64,000 nt of DNA from Pullichristensenella excrementipullorum (GTDB lineage: Bacteria > Bacillota > Clostridia > Christensenellales > Aristaeellaceae). The translations under genes and the position numbers were made by a program. The notes under the pieces are model-generated. The model ran no database searches. It had not been told where the DNA came from and saw nothing but the letters and a program-made list of their open reading frames with translations. The DNA lies in assembly GCA_018713365.1 (NCBI GenBank), contig DVOU01000039.1, positions 33,448 through 97,447 of the forward strand, read 5' to 3'. Shown here one piece after another: positions 16,997 to 25,792 of the stretch. Position 1 is the stretch's first letter, and each line of letters starts with the position of its first letter.

Positions 16997-18469
16997 CTAT
17001 TCGTCGTTCCCCTCCGGGGGCATGGGCTCAAGAAAATTCAGCGTCCATGTGGTGACGCCGCCGCCATCCACGAGGCGCAGCGAGGCCTCGCGCTCGATGA
17101 CGGTGATGCCGGAGCCGACGTCGCTCACATTGTAGTTCAGAAGCAGGTGGGTGCTGTCGCCGCAGCCCTCTAGGTCGTAAGAGAGGGCTGCGCTGAAGCC
17201 GTAAAGAGCCACAGACCAGCCGTCGGACAAGCCATATCCTTGATGGGCGTCGAAAGAGAGATAGCCGTCGCTTGAATAGTCTTCCAGAAAGACGTAGAGG
17301 CCGTCTGTCGCGTCCACCTCGACGCGGCCAACGGAGACGTAGCCGCCGTCCCCGCTCTCGTAGACGTCGCCATGGAGGCCGGTTTCACCGATGTCCACTT
17401 CGAACTTGTAGTGGTAGCTGCGCGGATCGCTGTCGGTGAGCAAGGTGATGTGCAGACCGTCCCGCATGGGGGTGAGGGCGAGCGTGCCAGGCAGTTGGAG
17501 CAGTTCGCGGGCGATCATGTCGCGGTCGATGCCGAGCGCTTCCACAAGCTCGTCTGCGGCGGGGCGGTAGAGCGCCTGCGCGAGCGGCAGGGCGTATTCG
17601 AGCAGGCTGATGGTGAGCGTTTCGCCCTCCTGCAGGGCGTCCAGACGGGCCAGCAGGGGCGCATAGGCGTCCGCCAGCAGGACGGCGTTGGCGTGATCGA
17701 TCTTCTTGGGGACGATGCTGGTCTCAAAGGTGCTGCCGCGCAGCTCGTCGCGGAGCGTGAGGATGCCGTCGCTTTGCAGGGAAAAGGTATCGTGGGAGAA
17801 TGTCTCGCCGCTGGATGCGTCGTGGAGCGTCAGCGTGCCGGAGAGAAGTTCCGAAGGCGCTTGGCCGGTCGTTTGTCCTTCGAGGAGCAGCGGCAGCTTC
17901 CAGCCCAGCCCCTGCGCCATCTCCACGCGCGCGGTCAGCGCCGCGCCCGCGCTGTTTTCGGGGACGGCGGTCAGTTCCAGCACGCCGAACTGGTCAGACG
18001 TCGTCAGGCCAAAATCGTGCGCGGCAAGCAGTTCGAGCGCTTCCCTGTCCCCCACAGACGTCTCTGGGTACACCACGCCAAGGGTGAGCGTGAGGTCGTA
18101 GACCGTCTTAACGCCGTTTTTGTCGATGGTGAAGCTGCCCTCGATGGTCTCCGCGTCCTGCAGGGCCTCTTCCCCGGGCAGGTCGCTCCAGCGCGCATCG
18201 TGGTGGGCCTCGTGGTGGGCTTCATGCGCCGCCCCATCCCGGCGGGGGCGCAGGCCGGCGGGGTCGTCCGGGGTCTCGGGGGATCCCTCTGCCCTGGGGG
18301 CGTCCGGCTCGGGGGCTTCCTCGGGCAGGGGCGCGTCCTTCGCGGGGTCCGGGGATTCCTCCGCCGCCTCGGGCAGCGGCGCGGCCTCGCGGCGGGGGCG
18401 CAGGGGCGCGGCGCAGGCGGCGCCCGTCAGCAGGGCGAGGGTCAACAGGAGCGCCAGAAAACGCTTCAT
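16997..18469 (-). CDS. secreted LRPRR protein B (490 aa)
   Basis: This is the middle paralogue and the longest. The signal peptide (MKRFLALLLTLALLTGAACA) leads into PLRPRREAAP, then a Pro/Glu/Asp-rich linker of ~50 residues, a second LRPRRDGA and a His-rich stretch (HEAHHEAHHDA) that could bind metal. The remaining ~380 residues align with the neighbours (GSFTIDKNGVKTVYDL, TISLLEYALPLAQALY, DGLHITLLTD, TTWTLNFLEP). I start at the ATG 8 nt after AAGGAG rather than two codons earlier. It ends 13 nt before the next gene. The duplicated LRPRR suggests the motif is functional rather than incidental. Confidence 0.75.
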   Translation of the reverse strand: MKRFLALLLTLALLTGAACAAPLRPRREAAPLPEAAEESPDPAKDAPLPEEAPEPDAPRAEGSPETPDDPAGLRPRRDGAAHEAHHEAHHDARWSDLPGEEALQDAETIEGSFTIDKNGVKTVYDLTLTLGVVYPETSVGDREALELLAAHDFGLTTSDQFGVLELTAVPENSAGAALTARVEMAQGLGWKLPLLLEGQTTGQAPSELLSGTLTLHDASSGETFSHDTFSLQSDGILTLRDELRGSTFETSIVPKKIDHANAVLLADAYAPLLARLDALQEGETLTISLLEYALPLAQALYRPAADELVEALGIDRDMIARELLQLPGTLALTPMRDGLHITLLTDSDPRSYHYKFEVDIGETGLHGDVYESGDGGYVSVGRVEVDATDGLYVFLEDYSSDGYLSFDAHQGYGLSDGWSVALYGFSAALSYDLEGCGDSTHLLLNYNVSDVGSGITVIEREASLRLVDGGGVTTWTLNFLEPMPPEGNDE

Positions 18470-18505
18470 GGTCATTTCTCCTTTCCGTTCGGTCGCGCGG
18501 GCGCG

Positions 18506-19804
18506 TCAGTTGTTGAAAGTGTGGTCGAAAGAGAGTTCAAAGACCGTCGGGCCGTCCTCGCCGCTGACGGTGAGGGCGGCGGAATATGGCAGTTCTTCTT
18601 CGGGAACGCAGCGCAACACAAGTTCGGCGTGCTGGACGGGGCCATCCGCGCGGGGCGAGGCGCTCATCAGCGCCGCGAGATACCACCACGCGCTTTCATA
18701 TGCGCTCGCGTTCACATCGAGATAGAAAAAGCCGCCATGCGCGTAGTCCTCTGCGCGGAGGCGCAGGCCGTCGTCCAGCGCGGTGAGGTCGGCGCGGGCG
18801 ACGGCGGCGTAGCCGTTTTCCGTGTTTTCATAGAAGCGGGCGCGCAGGCCGCTTTCGTCCAGCTCCGCTTCCAGCTTCACATCGGAGAATTCCGGGCTGC
18901 CCGCGCTGTAATAGACGGCGGACAGGCCCCCGTCCGTGGGCGTGAGCGTCACTTCGCCGCGCAGGAGGTGGGCAAGCGCGCGGGAGAGCTGCGCGCTGTC
19001 CGGCGCGATGTCCGAGGGCGGGAACAGTTCGACGAGGCTCAAACCAAACATCCGCGAAAGGGGCATGAGCAGCTCGCGCAGGGCGATGGTGACCTCCCCG
19101 CCATCACTCAAGGGTTGAAAGGCGTCGGAAAGCGGCCATAGATAGTCCACGCCGACCATCATCAGCGCGATCGCCGCGCCGCTGAGGGTCAGATCGGCAT
19201 CGTATGCCGAGAGCAGGAAGGTCGTCCCATAGGGGAACTGCGCGCGCCACAGTTCCTCCCCGCGCAGCTCGTCGCGCAGGGAAAGCGTCTCGTCGCTTTG
19301 CAGTTCCAGTATGTAGTGCGCGCGTGCCTCGCCGCTCTGCGTATCCACGCAGCGCAGGCCGCATATGGCGACCGGGCACGCGACGTCCGCCGTGTCGGCC
19401 AGTATGCCGCGGTCCTCGAGGCCCCAGAAGGAGAGTTCGACGCGCACATCCCCTTCCTGCGCGGGCTCTGCCCACGCTTCCAGGCGCAGTTCCGCCTCGC
19501 CCTCCCCGGCGGTCTGGCGCAGTTCCCGGCGCGTCAGCATTGCTTCAAAGTCCCAGTTTCGCGCCTCCTGCCCTCTGGCGATGGAAAAGCGGCCATGGAC
19601 GCTTCCGAGCGTCTCCGCTTCCGCCACGGGCGGCACTTCCTCCACGGGCGGCGCTGCCGGATCGGCGTCGATCTCCGTCTCCGGCGGCTTCGTCGGGCCG
19701 GGAACGGCCTCCGTGCGGGCATCGCGGCGGGGGCGCAGGGCGCTGGCCTGCACGGCGCTCACGAGCAGCAAAAGGCAGAGCAGCATTGCGATGAACTTTT
19801 TCAT
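18506..19804 (-). CDS. secreted LRPRR protein A (432 aa)
   Basis: This is the first gene of the three-gene operon. The product has a signal peptide (MKKFIAMLLCLLLLVSAVQA), then SALRPRRDARTEA, a Pro/Glu-rich linker and the shared beta-rich body: GRFSIARGQEARNWDF, TIALRELLMPLSRMFG, SAVYYSAGSPEF and a closing FELSFDHTF. ATG 19804 is preferred because GGGGA lies about 6 nt upstream; an ATG two codons earlier is too close to that sequence. A consensus promoter lies at 19836-19864. Function unknown. Confidence 0.75.
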   Translation of the reverse strand: MKKFIAMLLCLLLLVSAVQASALRPRRDARTEAVPGPTKPPETEIDADPAAPPVEEVPPVAEAETLGSVHGRFSIARGQEARNWDFEAMLTRRELRQTAGEGEAELRLEAWAEPAQEGDVRVELSFWGLEDRGILADTADVACPVAICGLRCVDTQSGEARAHYILELQSDETLSLRDELRGEELWRAQFPYGTTFLLSAYDADLTLSGAAIALMMVGVDYLWPLSDAFQPLSDGGEVTIALRELLMPLSRMFGLSLVELFPPSDIAPDSAQLSRALAHLLRGEVTLTPTDGGLSAVYYSAGSPEFSDVKLEAELDESGLRARFYENTENGYAAVARADLTALDDGLRLRAEDYAHGGFFYLDVNASAYESAWWYLAALMSASPRADGPVQHAELVLRCVPEEELPYSAALTVSGEDGPTVFELSFDHTFNN

Positions 19805-19835
19805 TCCCATTCCCCATTTCTTCCCATTTTCTTCT

Positions 19836-19864
19836 ATTATACCCGCCGTTGCCGCGCATGTCAA
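19836..19864 (-). promoter_or_regulatory. consensus sigma-A promoter of the LRPRR operon
   Basis: TTGACA, 17 nt, TATAAT: a perfect match in both hexamers and spacing, 31 nt before the first start codon. Expression is expected to be strong and vegetative. Confidence 0.85.
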
Positions 19865-19897
19865 CATGATTCAATATCATATCGTCGTTTTTCGATA

Positions 19898-19928
19898 TAA
19901 AAATGAGCGCATCCAAATGGACGCGCTC
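19898..19928 (-). terminator. terminator of the Cys/His-repeat gene
   Basis: GAGCGCGTCC pairs with GGATGCGCTC around ATTT, followed on the minus strand by ATTTTTAT. Confidence 0.85.
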
Positions 19929-19963
19929 CCCATCCCATTCCCCGCTCCCCATCGGGCAGGTGT

Positions 19964-21190
19964 TCAGGCCGCAGGCTCTTCCGCGGCGGCGTGCTGATGG
20001 TCTTTGCCATCGCAGAGGTAGTCGCCGCAGGTGGGGCACTTGACGTGCTGCGCGGCGTCGTAGCCCTCCGCGCAGGCGTAGTGCTTGCCGCAGGGCGCGG
20101 CGCTGTGATCCTTGCCATCGCAGTTGTAGTGGCCTTCCGTGCCGCAGGCAGCGGCGGCGTGGTCCTTGCCATCGCAGTTATAGTGGCCTTCCGTGCTGCA
20201 GGCAGCGGCAGTGTGATCCTTGCCGTCGCAGTTATAGTGGCCGTCGGTGCCGCAGGCAGCGGCGGTGTGGTCGCCCTCATCCGCAGCATGGTGCATGCCG
20301 CAGGCGGCCAGCGTATGATCCTTGCCATCGCAGAGATAACCGCCGCAGGCGGGGCACTGGGCGTGCTTTTCTTCCTCACCGTAGACCTCGCAGCCGCGAT
20401 GTCCGCAGGCCAGCTCCTTGTGGTCGCCGTGTTCCTTGTAGCACCAGAGCTTGCCGCACTTGATGCAGCGGGTGTGGCTGTTGGAGTGCGAGCAGGTGTA
20501 ATACTGGCCGCAGCCGCCGTCCTCCGGGTCGCAGTAATGCTCGGGATCGCCCATGCACTGGGTGTGGCCCTCTTCGCAGAACTCGCTGATGAGGGTGTGG
20601 TGCTTGGCGGAGCCGTCGTCTTCGCGGCCGCAGTGGGGGCAGACGTTGACGCTGGCGCCAACGGTGTTGCTCGCGCCATAATCGCGCGTGCCGTCCGCGG
20701 CCCAGATGCGCACCTCGCAGCCCTCGGCCACGCTGGGCGCGCTCTCGGCGAAGCTGCCGGTGACGATGGCGAAGCCCTCATCGGCTTCCAGCTCCACGAG
20801 CGTTTGCAGGCCGACGCTGAAGGCAAGGCCGCCCTGCTGGGTGCTGGAAACGGCGAGCGCTTCCTCGCCGCCATCGAGGGTGATGGCAGGCTCCAGAGCC
20901 GCGGCGAGGCGCTCAAAGGCGGCGAGACGCTCCTCGTTCGAGCCGGACGCGCCGCCGAACAGTTCCATGGCCTCCGTGCCGTCGCCAGCGCCGACGAGCG
21001 CGTAGCTGCGCGCGCCATCTTCGTCATTGCGGGCGATGAGTACATAGCGCTCCCCCGGGGTCAGGGCCTGCGAACTGACGAGGATGGACGTCGGGCCATC
21101 CGCGCCGCCAATGACGGACTCGGCCAGCGCCGCGCCGCCCAGCGCCAAAATGAGCGCCAGACACAGACAGAGCAGTTTTTGCAATTTCAT
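19964..21190 (-). CDS. secreted Cys/His-rich repeat protein
   Basis: This 408-residue exported protein has no assigned function. After the signal peptide (LLCLCLALILALGGAALAE) comes SVIGGADGPTSI, a motif otherwise known from the beta subunit of Na+-decarboxylases. Residues ~30-180 form a soluble domain. From ~185 to the end the chain is extremely rich in Cys and His: CPHCG, CSHSNSHTRCIKCGKLWC, CPACGGYLCDGKDH, then four near-identical units of about 17 residues (GHYNCDGKDHTAAACGT), and a last CPTCGDYLCDGKDH. This looks like an array of small metal-binding knuckles outside the cell. GGAGG lies upstream of the ATG. Confidence 0.75.
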   Translation of the reverse strand: MKLQKLLCLCLALILALGGAALAESVIGGADGPTSILVSSQALTPGERYVLIARNDEDGARSYALVGAGDGTEAMELFGGASGSNEERLAAFERLAAALEPAITLDGGEEALAVSSTQQGGLAFSVGLQTLVELEADEGFAIVTGSFAESAPSVAEGCEVRIWAADGTRDYGASNTVGASVNVCPHCGREDDGSAKHHTLISEFCEEGHTQCMGDPEHYCDPEDGGCGQYYTCSHSNSHTRCIKCGKLWCYKEHGDHKELACGHRGCEVYGEEEKHAQCPACGGYLCDGKDHTLAACGMHHAADEGDHTAAACGTDGHYNCDGKDHTAAACSTEGHYNCDGKDHAAAACGTEGHYNCDGKDHSAAPCGKHYACAEGYDAAQHVKCPTCGDYLCDGKDHQHAAAEEPAA

Positions 21191-21438
21191 AATTTTCCAC
21201 CTCCATGTTCCCATGCACAACGTTTTTCGTTGTTCTGGTGTATATATAGACGCATGGAGGCGGGAAAAGTTCCCATTCCATTTGGACGTTTTTGTGGCAA
21301 AAGGCGGGAAAAACCGTGCCCCGCGCTTGCGGCGCGGGGCTTCAAGAGAGAAGGCGACGGTTTCTGCGCGAGCTTCATCCTGTTTGCCGCGTAGTCGATC
21401 AGCGACGGCTTTTCAACGTAGTCCGTAAACCATCCCAT
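21187..21438 (-). CDS. possible 83-aa ORF overlapping the polC terminator
   Basis: An AAGGAG about 8 nt upstream of ATG 21438 opens a frame starting MGWFTDYVEKPSLIDYAANR. The frame runs through the terminator hairpin at 21309-21340 and ends with an ATGA overlap onto the Cys/His-repeat gene. The N-terminal ~30 residues look protein-like, but the rest encodes the hairpin and a promoter-like region. It may be a short real peptide extended by chance, or not a gene at all. Confidence 0.3.
   Translation of the reverse strand: MGWFTDYVEKPSLIDYAANRMKLAQKPSPSLLKPRAASAGHGFSRLLPQKRPNGMGTFPASMRLYIHQNNEKRCAWEHGGGKL
21309..21340 (-). terminator. terminator of the frr-polC operon
   Basis: GCCCCGCGC pairs with GCGCGGGGC around 5 nt, followed on the minus strand by ACGGTTTTT. 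It lies about 140 nt past the polC stop. Confidence 0.75.
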
Positions 21439-21478
21439 GCGATCGACTCCTTTTTGTTCTTTCCTTGCAAGATGCCGG

Positions 21479-24400
21479 TCACATGCCAAATTCAAACAGC
21501 GATACCTGACTGGTCTCCGGGAGGCCTTGCAGGCAGCCGGCGGCGCGCAGCGATTCGACGACGGACTTGGGGGCCTTTCTGCGCAGCATGTCGTCCTGCG
21601 AGATAAAGGGCGCGCCCTCGCGGGCGGCGGCAAAGGCCTCGGCAGCCTGCTGGCCCACGCCCGGCAGGGAGGTGAGCGGCGGGAGGATGCTGCCGTCCTC
21701 CTCGAGAAGGAAGTCCGTCACCGCCGAGCGGTACATGTCCACGGGGCGCAGGTGGACGCCGCGCAGGTTCATCTCGATGAGAATTTCCAAAATGGCCACC
21801 TCGTCGTCCTTGCGCTCGCGCTCGGAGCGCTCGAGGCCGTTGATCTCCTCGATCATCGAGCGCAGCACGTCCACGTTGGAAGTGACCATGCGAGAGCCGT
21901 CAAAGGCGTCGGCATTGCGCATCAGGTAGCAGGCGTAGTAGGCCGAGGGGTAGTAGATCTTGAAGTAGGCGATGCGCAGGCCCATGGTGACGTAGGCCAC
22001 GGCGTGCGCCTTGGGGAACATGTACTTGATCTTCTTGCAGCTGCCGATGTACCAGTCCGGCGCGTCCACGGCCTCAATGGCCTCCTCCATGAACGGCTGC
22101 AGGCCCTTGCCCTTGCGCACGGATTCCATGGTCTTGAAGGCGATCTCGGAATCGACGCCAAAGTCGATGAGGGCGTTCATGATGTCGTCGCGCGTGCAGA
22201 TGCACTCGCTCAGCGGCACGCCGGCGTGGACGAGGTCCTGCGTGTTGCCCACCCACACGTCCGTGCCGTGGGAAAGGCCGGAGATGCGGATCAGTTCCTC
22301 CATGGTGCTGGGCCTTGTCTCCACCAGCATGCCGCGCACGAAGCGCGTGCCGAACTCGGGGATGCCAAGCGTGCCGGTGGGCACGCCCAGTTCCTCCGCC
22401 GTCAGCCCCAGCGCCTCGGGCGTGGAGAACAGGGAGAGGATGTTTTTGAACACCTCCGGGTCGTTGAGCGGCACCTTGCGCGGGGGGATGCCGGTGAGGT
22501 CCTGTAAGCGGCGCAGCATGGTCGGATCGTCGTGGCCAAGCACGTCGAGCTTCACCAGCACATCGTGCATGGAGCCAAAGTCGAAGTGGGTGGTGACGGT
22601 CTCCGAGGTCATGTCGTCCGCCGGGTGCTGGATGGCGGTGAACTGGTAGATCTCGTAGTCCTTGGGCAGCACGACCATGCCCGCGGGGTGCTGGCCGGTG
22701 GTGCGCTTGACGCCGGTGATGCCGCGCGCCAGGCGCTCCTTTTCGGCGTTGGAAAAGTGCAGATCGCGCTCCTCCATGTACTTTAGCACATAGCCGTAGG
22801 CGGTCTTTTCGGCGATGGTGCCGATGGTGCCGGCGCGAAAGACGTTCTCCGCGCCGAACAGCTCCTTGATGTAGTTGTGGGCCACGGGCTGGTAGACGCC
22901 GGAAAAGTTGAGGTCTATATCCGGCACCTTGTTGCCCTTGAAGCCGAGGAAGACCTCGAAGGGGATGTTGAAGCCGTCCTTGTCCATGCGCGCGCCGCAC
23001 CTGGGGCAATCGCGCGCGGGCAGGTCGAGGCCGGTCTTGCCAAGCTGCTGCACCTCGAAATCCGAGAACTTGCACCGGGGGCAGACGTAGTGCGGCGGCA
23101 GGGAGTTGACCTCGGTAATGCCGGAGAGGTAGGCCACCAGCGACGAGCCGACCGAGCCGCGCGAGCCGACGATGTAGCCGTCGGAAAGCGACTTGGCCAC
23201 CAGTTTCACGGCGATCATGTACAGCGTGGAGAAGCCGTAGCCGATGATGGCGCCCAGTTCCTTGTCGATGCGCTTCTGCACGATCTCCGGCAGCGGATCG
23301 CCGTAGAGTTCGTGGGCGCGGTCGAGGGTGATGCGGCGCAGGTCATGCTCGGCCTCCGGCCAGAAGGGCTGGAAGGTCTCCTTGCCCTCCGGGTGGGGGA
23401 TAAAGAGGCGCACGTCGCCGATCTGCTCGGCGATGCGGTTGGGTTCGTCGATGACCACGCGCTCGGCAGTCTCGCGGCCGAGGTAGGCAAATTCTTCCAG
23501 CATCTCCTTCGTGGTGCGGAAGTAGAGCGGGGGCTGGTAGTCGGCGTCCTCAAAGCCCTTGGTGGCCATGAGGATGGAGCGGTAGATGGCGTCCTCCGGG
23601 TCCATGAAGTGGACGTCGCCAGTGGCCACCACGGGGATGTGCAGTTTATCGCCAAGGGCGAGTATTTTGCGGTTGAGGTCGCGCAGGCCCTCTTCGTCCT
23701 TCACCGCGCCCTCGCGCACGAGGAAGGCGTTGTTGCCGATGGGCTGTATCTCCAGATAGTCGTAGAAGCGGGCGATGCGCTCCAGGGTCTTTGCGTCCTT
23801 GCCCGCCAGCACGGCGCGGAAGAGTTCCCCGGCCTCGCAGGCGCTGCCGATGATGAGACCCTCGCGGTATTTCTCGATCAGTTTGCGCGGCATGCGCGGC
23901 GTGCGGTGGAAGTAGTTGAGGTGGCCTTCGCTGACGAGGCGGTAGAGGTTGGTCATGCCCGTCTGGTTTTTGGCCAGAAGGATGATGTGGTAGGCCTGCG
24001 CGCCGGCGTCGGTCTGGAAGGCGTCGTTGATGTCGTCAAGGCGCGCGACGTTCAGGCGTTCCAGCGTTTTGAGCAGCACAAGGCCGGTGGCGCGGGCGTC
24101 GTGTACGGCGCGGTGGGCGTTTTTCAGCGATATGTCCAGATGCTTGCAGACCGTGCCCAGCTTGTGGTTGCGCAGCTCCTTGTAGGCGTTGCGGGCGAGG
24201 GCCAGCGTGTCCAGAATGGGCGCGTCCAGCTCCCTGCCGAAGCGCTGGAAGGCGCGGCGCAAAAAGGCCATGTCGAAAGAGGCGTTGTGCGCCACCAGCA
24301 CCGCGCCTTCGAGGAATTTTTCAAATTTGGGGAACACTTCGGCAAGCGTCGGCTGCCCGGCGAGCATGGCGGCGTTGATGCCCGTCAATTCCACCACCTT

Positions 24401-25792
24401 TTCCGGGATGGCGCGGCCGGGGTCGATGAGCTGGGAGAACTCCCCCACTTCCCTGCCGTGTTCCAGACGCACGGCGCCGATCTCGATGATCTCGTCCATG
24501 TTGGGATTTAAGCCCGTGGTCTCAAAATCCAGCACGACAAAGGCGGCGTCTTCGAGGGCGCGATGGTCGCCGCCGGCGACGATCTCCGGGGCGTCCTCGA
24601 TGAGGTAGCCCTCGCAGCCGGGGATGAATTTGATGTCCTTGCCGCGCACCGCGCCGAAGGCCTCCGGAAAGGCCTGCACCACGCCGTGGTCGGTGATGGC
24701 GATGGCGGGATGCCCCCAGGCGGCGGCCTGCGAAATCAGCGCCTTGGCCGAGGCGCAGGCGTCCATGGTACTCATCTGCGTGTGCAAATGCAGTTCCACG
24801 CGCTTTCTCGGGGCGTTGTCCTCGCGCACGGGCTTGGGGACGGACATCACGTCCGAGACCATCAGCACCATCTCGCGCTTGTAGTCGTCGTAGCGGTAAT
24901 TGCCGCGGGCCTTGACCCAGAGGCCGTCCTTGAGGGCGGCGCGCAGCTTTTCGGCCTGTTCCTCGACGCTGCCATCCTCGCTCTGGCGGCGGCCGCCGAG
25001 GAAGAGCTTGCAGTTGACGGAGCCCTTGTGGTCGGTCATGGAGAAGGTGACGATCTTCGACTGGCCGTTTTTGGTGTCGCGCATTTCCAGCGCCGCCACC
25101 TCGCCCTTGACGGTCATGCGGCCGATGTCCTCGGTGATCTCGTTCATGGGGGTCGCCTCGTCGTGGATGACGCGGCCGTAAGTGGCCTCCTGCGGGGCGG
25201 ACTTCTTCTTGCCCGCGCCCTCCTCGCGCACGCCGCGCGCCGTTTCCTCGGCGAGGCGGGCTTCCTCGGCGAGGCGCTGGGCGCGGATGCGCGCGAGGCG
25301 CTTCTGCTCGCTGCCCGCCACCTCGACGATCGTCTTTGCCTCGATGGAGAACAGGTCCTTGAGCAGCGCGGAAAAGAGTTTGTCCACGTTGCGGGCGCGC
25401 ATGTAGGCCACGCCCTCCTCGCCGGTGGCGTGGATGGTGAAAACGCCGTCTTGCAGGGAGAAATCCGTGTCGCCATTGAGCAGGAAGGGCACAGAGCCGG
25501 GGCTTTCATGGCGGACGAGTTCGATCAAAAGCGGCGTGACAGAGCAAATGTCCTGCTCGGCGCGCTCTTTGAGCGACGGATAGGTGAGCCTGAGGCGCAC
25601 GCCCACCGCCGGGAAGGCCGCGGAAAGCGCCTGATGCACGCGCTTGTATTCCTCGCGCTTAAAGAGCCTGTCCGCGCACAGGTGTACGCACATCTCGCCT
25701 GTCTTCTTCGAGATGGAGACGCGCCGAAGCGTCAAAGCCCCGGCAAGCTCCGGACTCTGGCGCTCGATCAGTTCCCGCCACAGTTCGCTCAT
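21479..25792 (-). CDS. polC: DNA polymerase III PolC-type alpha subunit
   Basis: This is the replicative polymerase of low-GC-lineage Gram-positives, 1437 residues, the normal length. Order of parts: N-terminal domain; OB-fold region; PHP domain starting VELHLHTQMSTMDA with AITDHGVVQAF; inserted DnaQ-type 3'-5' exonuclease beginning FVVLDFETTGLNPNMDEI; zinc cluster CPRCKFSDFEV...CPRCGARMD; polymerase palm with GSRGSVGSSLVAYLSG and PDIDLNFSG. The ATG at 25792 overlaps the ispG stop as ATGA. An in-frame extension upstream of that ATG is only antisense-free readthrough of the ispG region and is not part of the protein. Confidence 0.97.
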   Translation of the reverse strand: MSELWRELIERQSPELAGALTLRRVSISKKTGEMCVHLCADRLFKREEYKRVHQALSAAFPAVGVRLRLTYPSLKERAEQDICSVTPLLIELVRHESPGSVPFLLNGDTDFSLQDGVFTIHATGEEGVAYMRARNVDKLFSALLKDLFSIEAKTIVEVAGSEQKRLARIRAQRLAEEARLAEETARGVREEGAGKKKSAPQEATYGRVIHDEATPMNEITEDIGRMTVKGEVAALEMRDTKNGQSKIVTFSMTDHKGSVNCKLFLGGRRQSEDGSVEEQAEKLRAALKDGLWVKARGNYRYDDYKREMVLMVSDVMSVPKPVREDNAPRKRVELHLHTQMSTMDACASAKALISQAAAWGHPAIAITDHGVVQAFPEAFGAVRGKDIKFIPGCEGYLIEDAPEIVAGGDHRALEDAAFVVLDFETTGLNPNMDEIIEIGAVRLEHGREVGEFSQLIDPGRAIPEKVVELTGINAAMLAGQPTLAEVFPKFEKFLEGAVLVAHNASFDMAFLRRAFQRFGRELDAPILDTLALARNAYKELRNHKLGTVCKHLDISLKNAHRAVHDARATGLVLLKTLERLNVARLDDINDAFQTDAGAQAYHIILLAKNQTGMTNLYRLVSEGHLNYFHRTPRMPRKLIEKYREGLIIGSACEAGELFRAVLAGKDAKTLERIARFYDYLEIQPIGNNAFLVREGAVKDEEGLRDLNRKILALGDKLHIPVVATGDVHFMDPEDAIYRSILMATKGFEDADYQPPLYFRTTKEMLEEFAYLGRETAERVVIDEPNRIAEQIGDVRLFIPHPEGKETFQPFWPEAEHDLRRITLDRAHELYGDPLPEIVQKRIDKELGAIIGYGFSTLYMIAVKLVAKSLSDGYIVGSRGSVGSSLVAYLSGITEVNSLPPHYVCPRCKFSDFEVQQLGKTGLDLPARDCPRCGARMDKDGFNIPFEVFLGFKGNKVPDIDLNFSGVYQPVAHNYIKELFGAENVFRAGTIGTIAEKTAYGYVLKYMEERDLHFSNAEKERLARGITGVKRTTGQHPAGMVVLPKDYEIYQFTAIQHPADDMTSETVTTHFDFGSMHDVLVKLDVLGHDDPTMLRRLQDLTGIPPRKVPLNDPEVFKNILSLFSTPEALGLTAEELGVPTGTLGIPEFGTRFVRGMLVETRPSTMEELIRISGLSHGTDVWVGNTQDLVHAGVPLSECICTRDDIMNALIDFGVDSEIAFKTMESVRKGKGLQPFMEEAIEAVDAPDWYIGSCKKIKYMFPKAHAVAYVTMGLRIAYFKIYYPSAYYACYLMRNADAFDGSRMVTSNVDVLRSMIEEINGLERSERERKDDEVAILEILIEMNLRGVHLRPVDMYRSAVTDFLLEEDGSILPPLTSLPGVGQQAAEAFAAAREGAPFISQDDMLRRKAPKSVVESLRAAGCLQGLPETSQVSLFEFGM

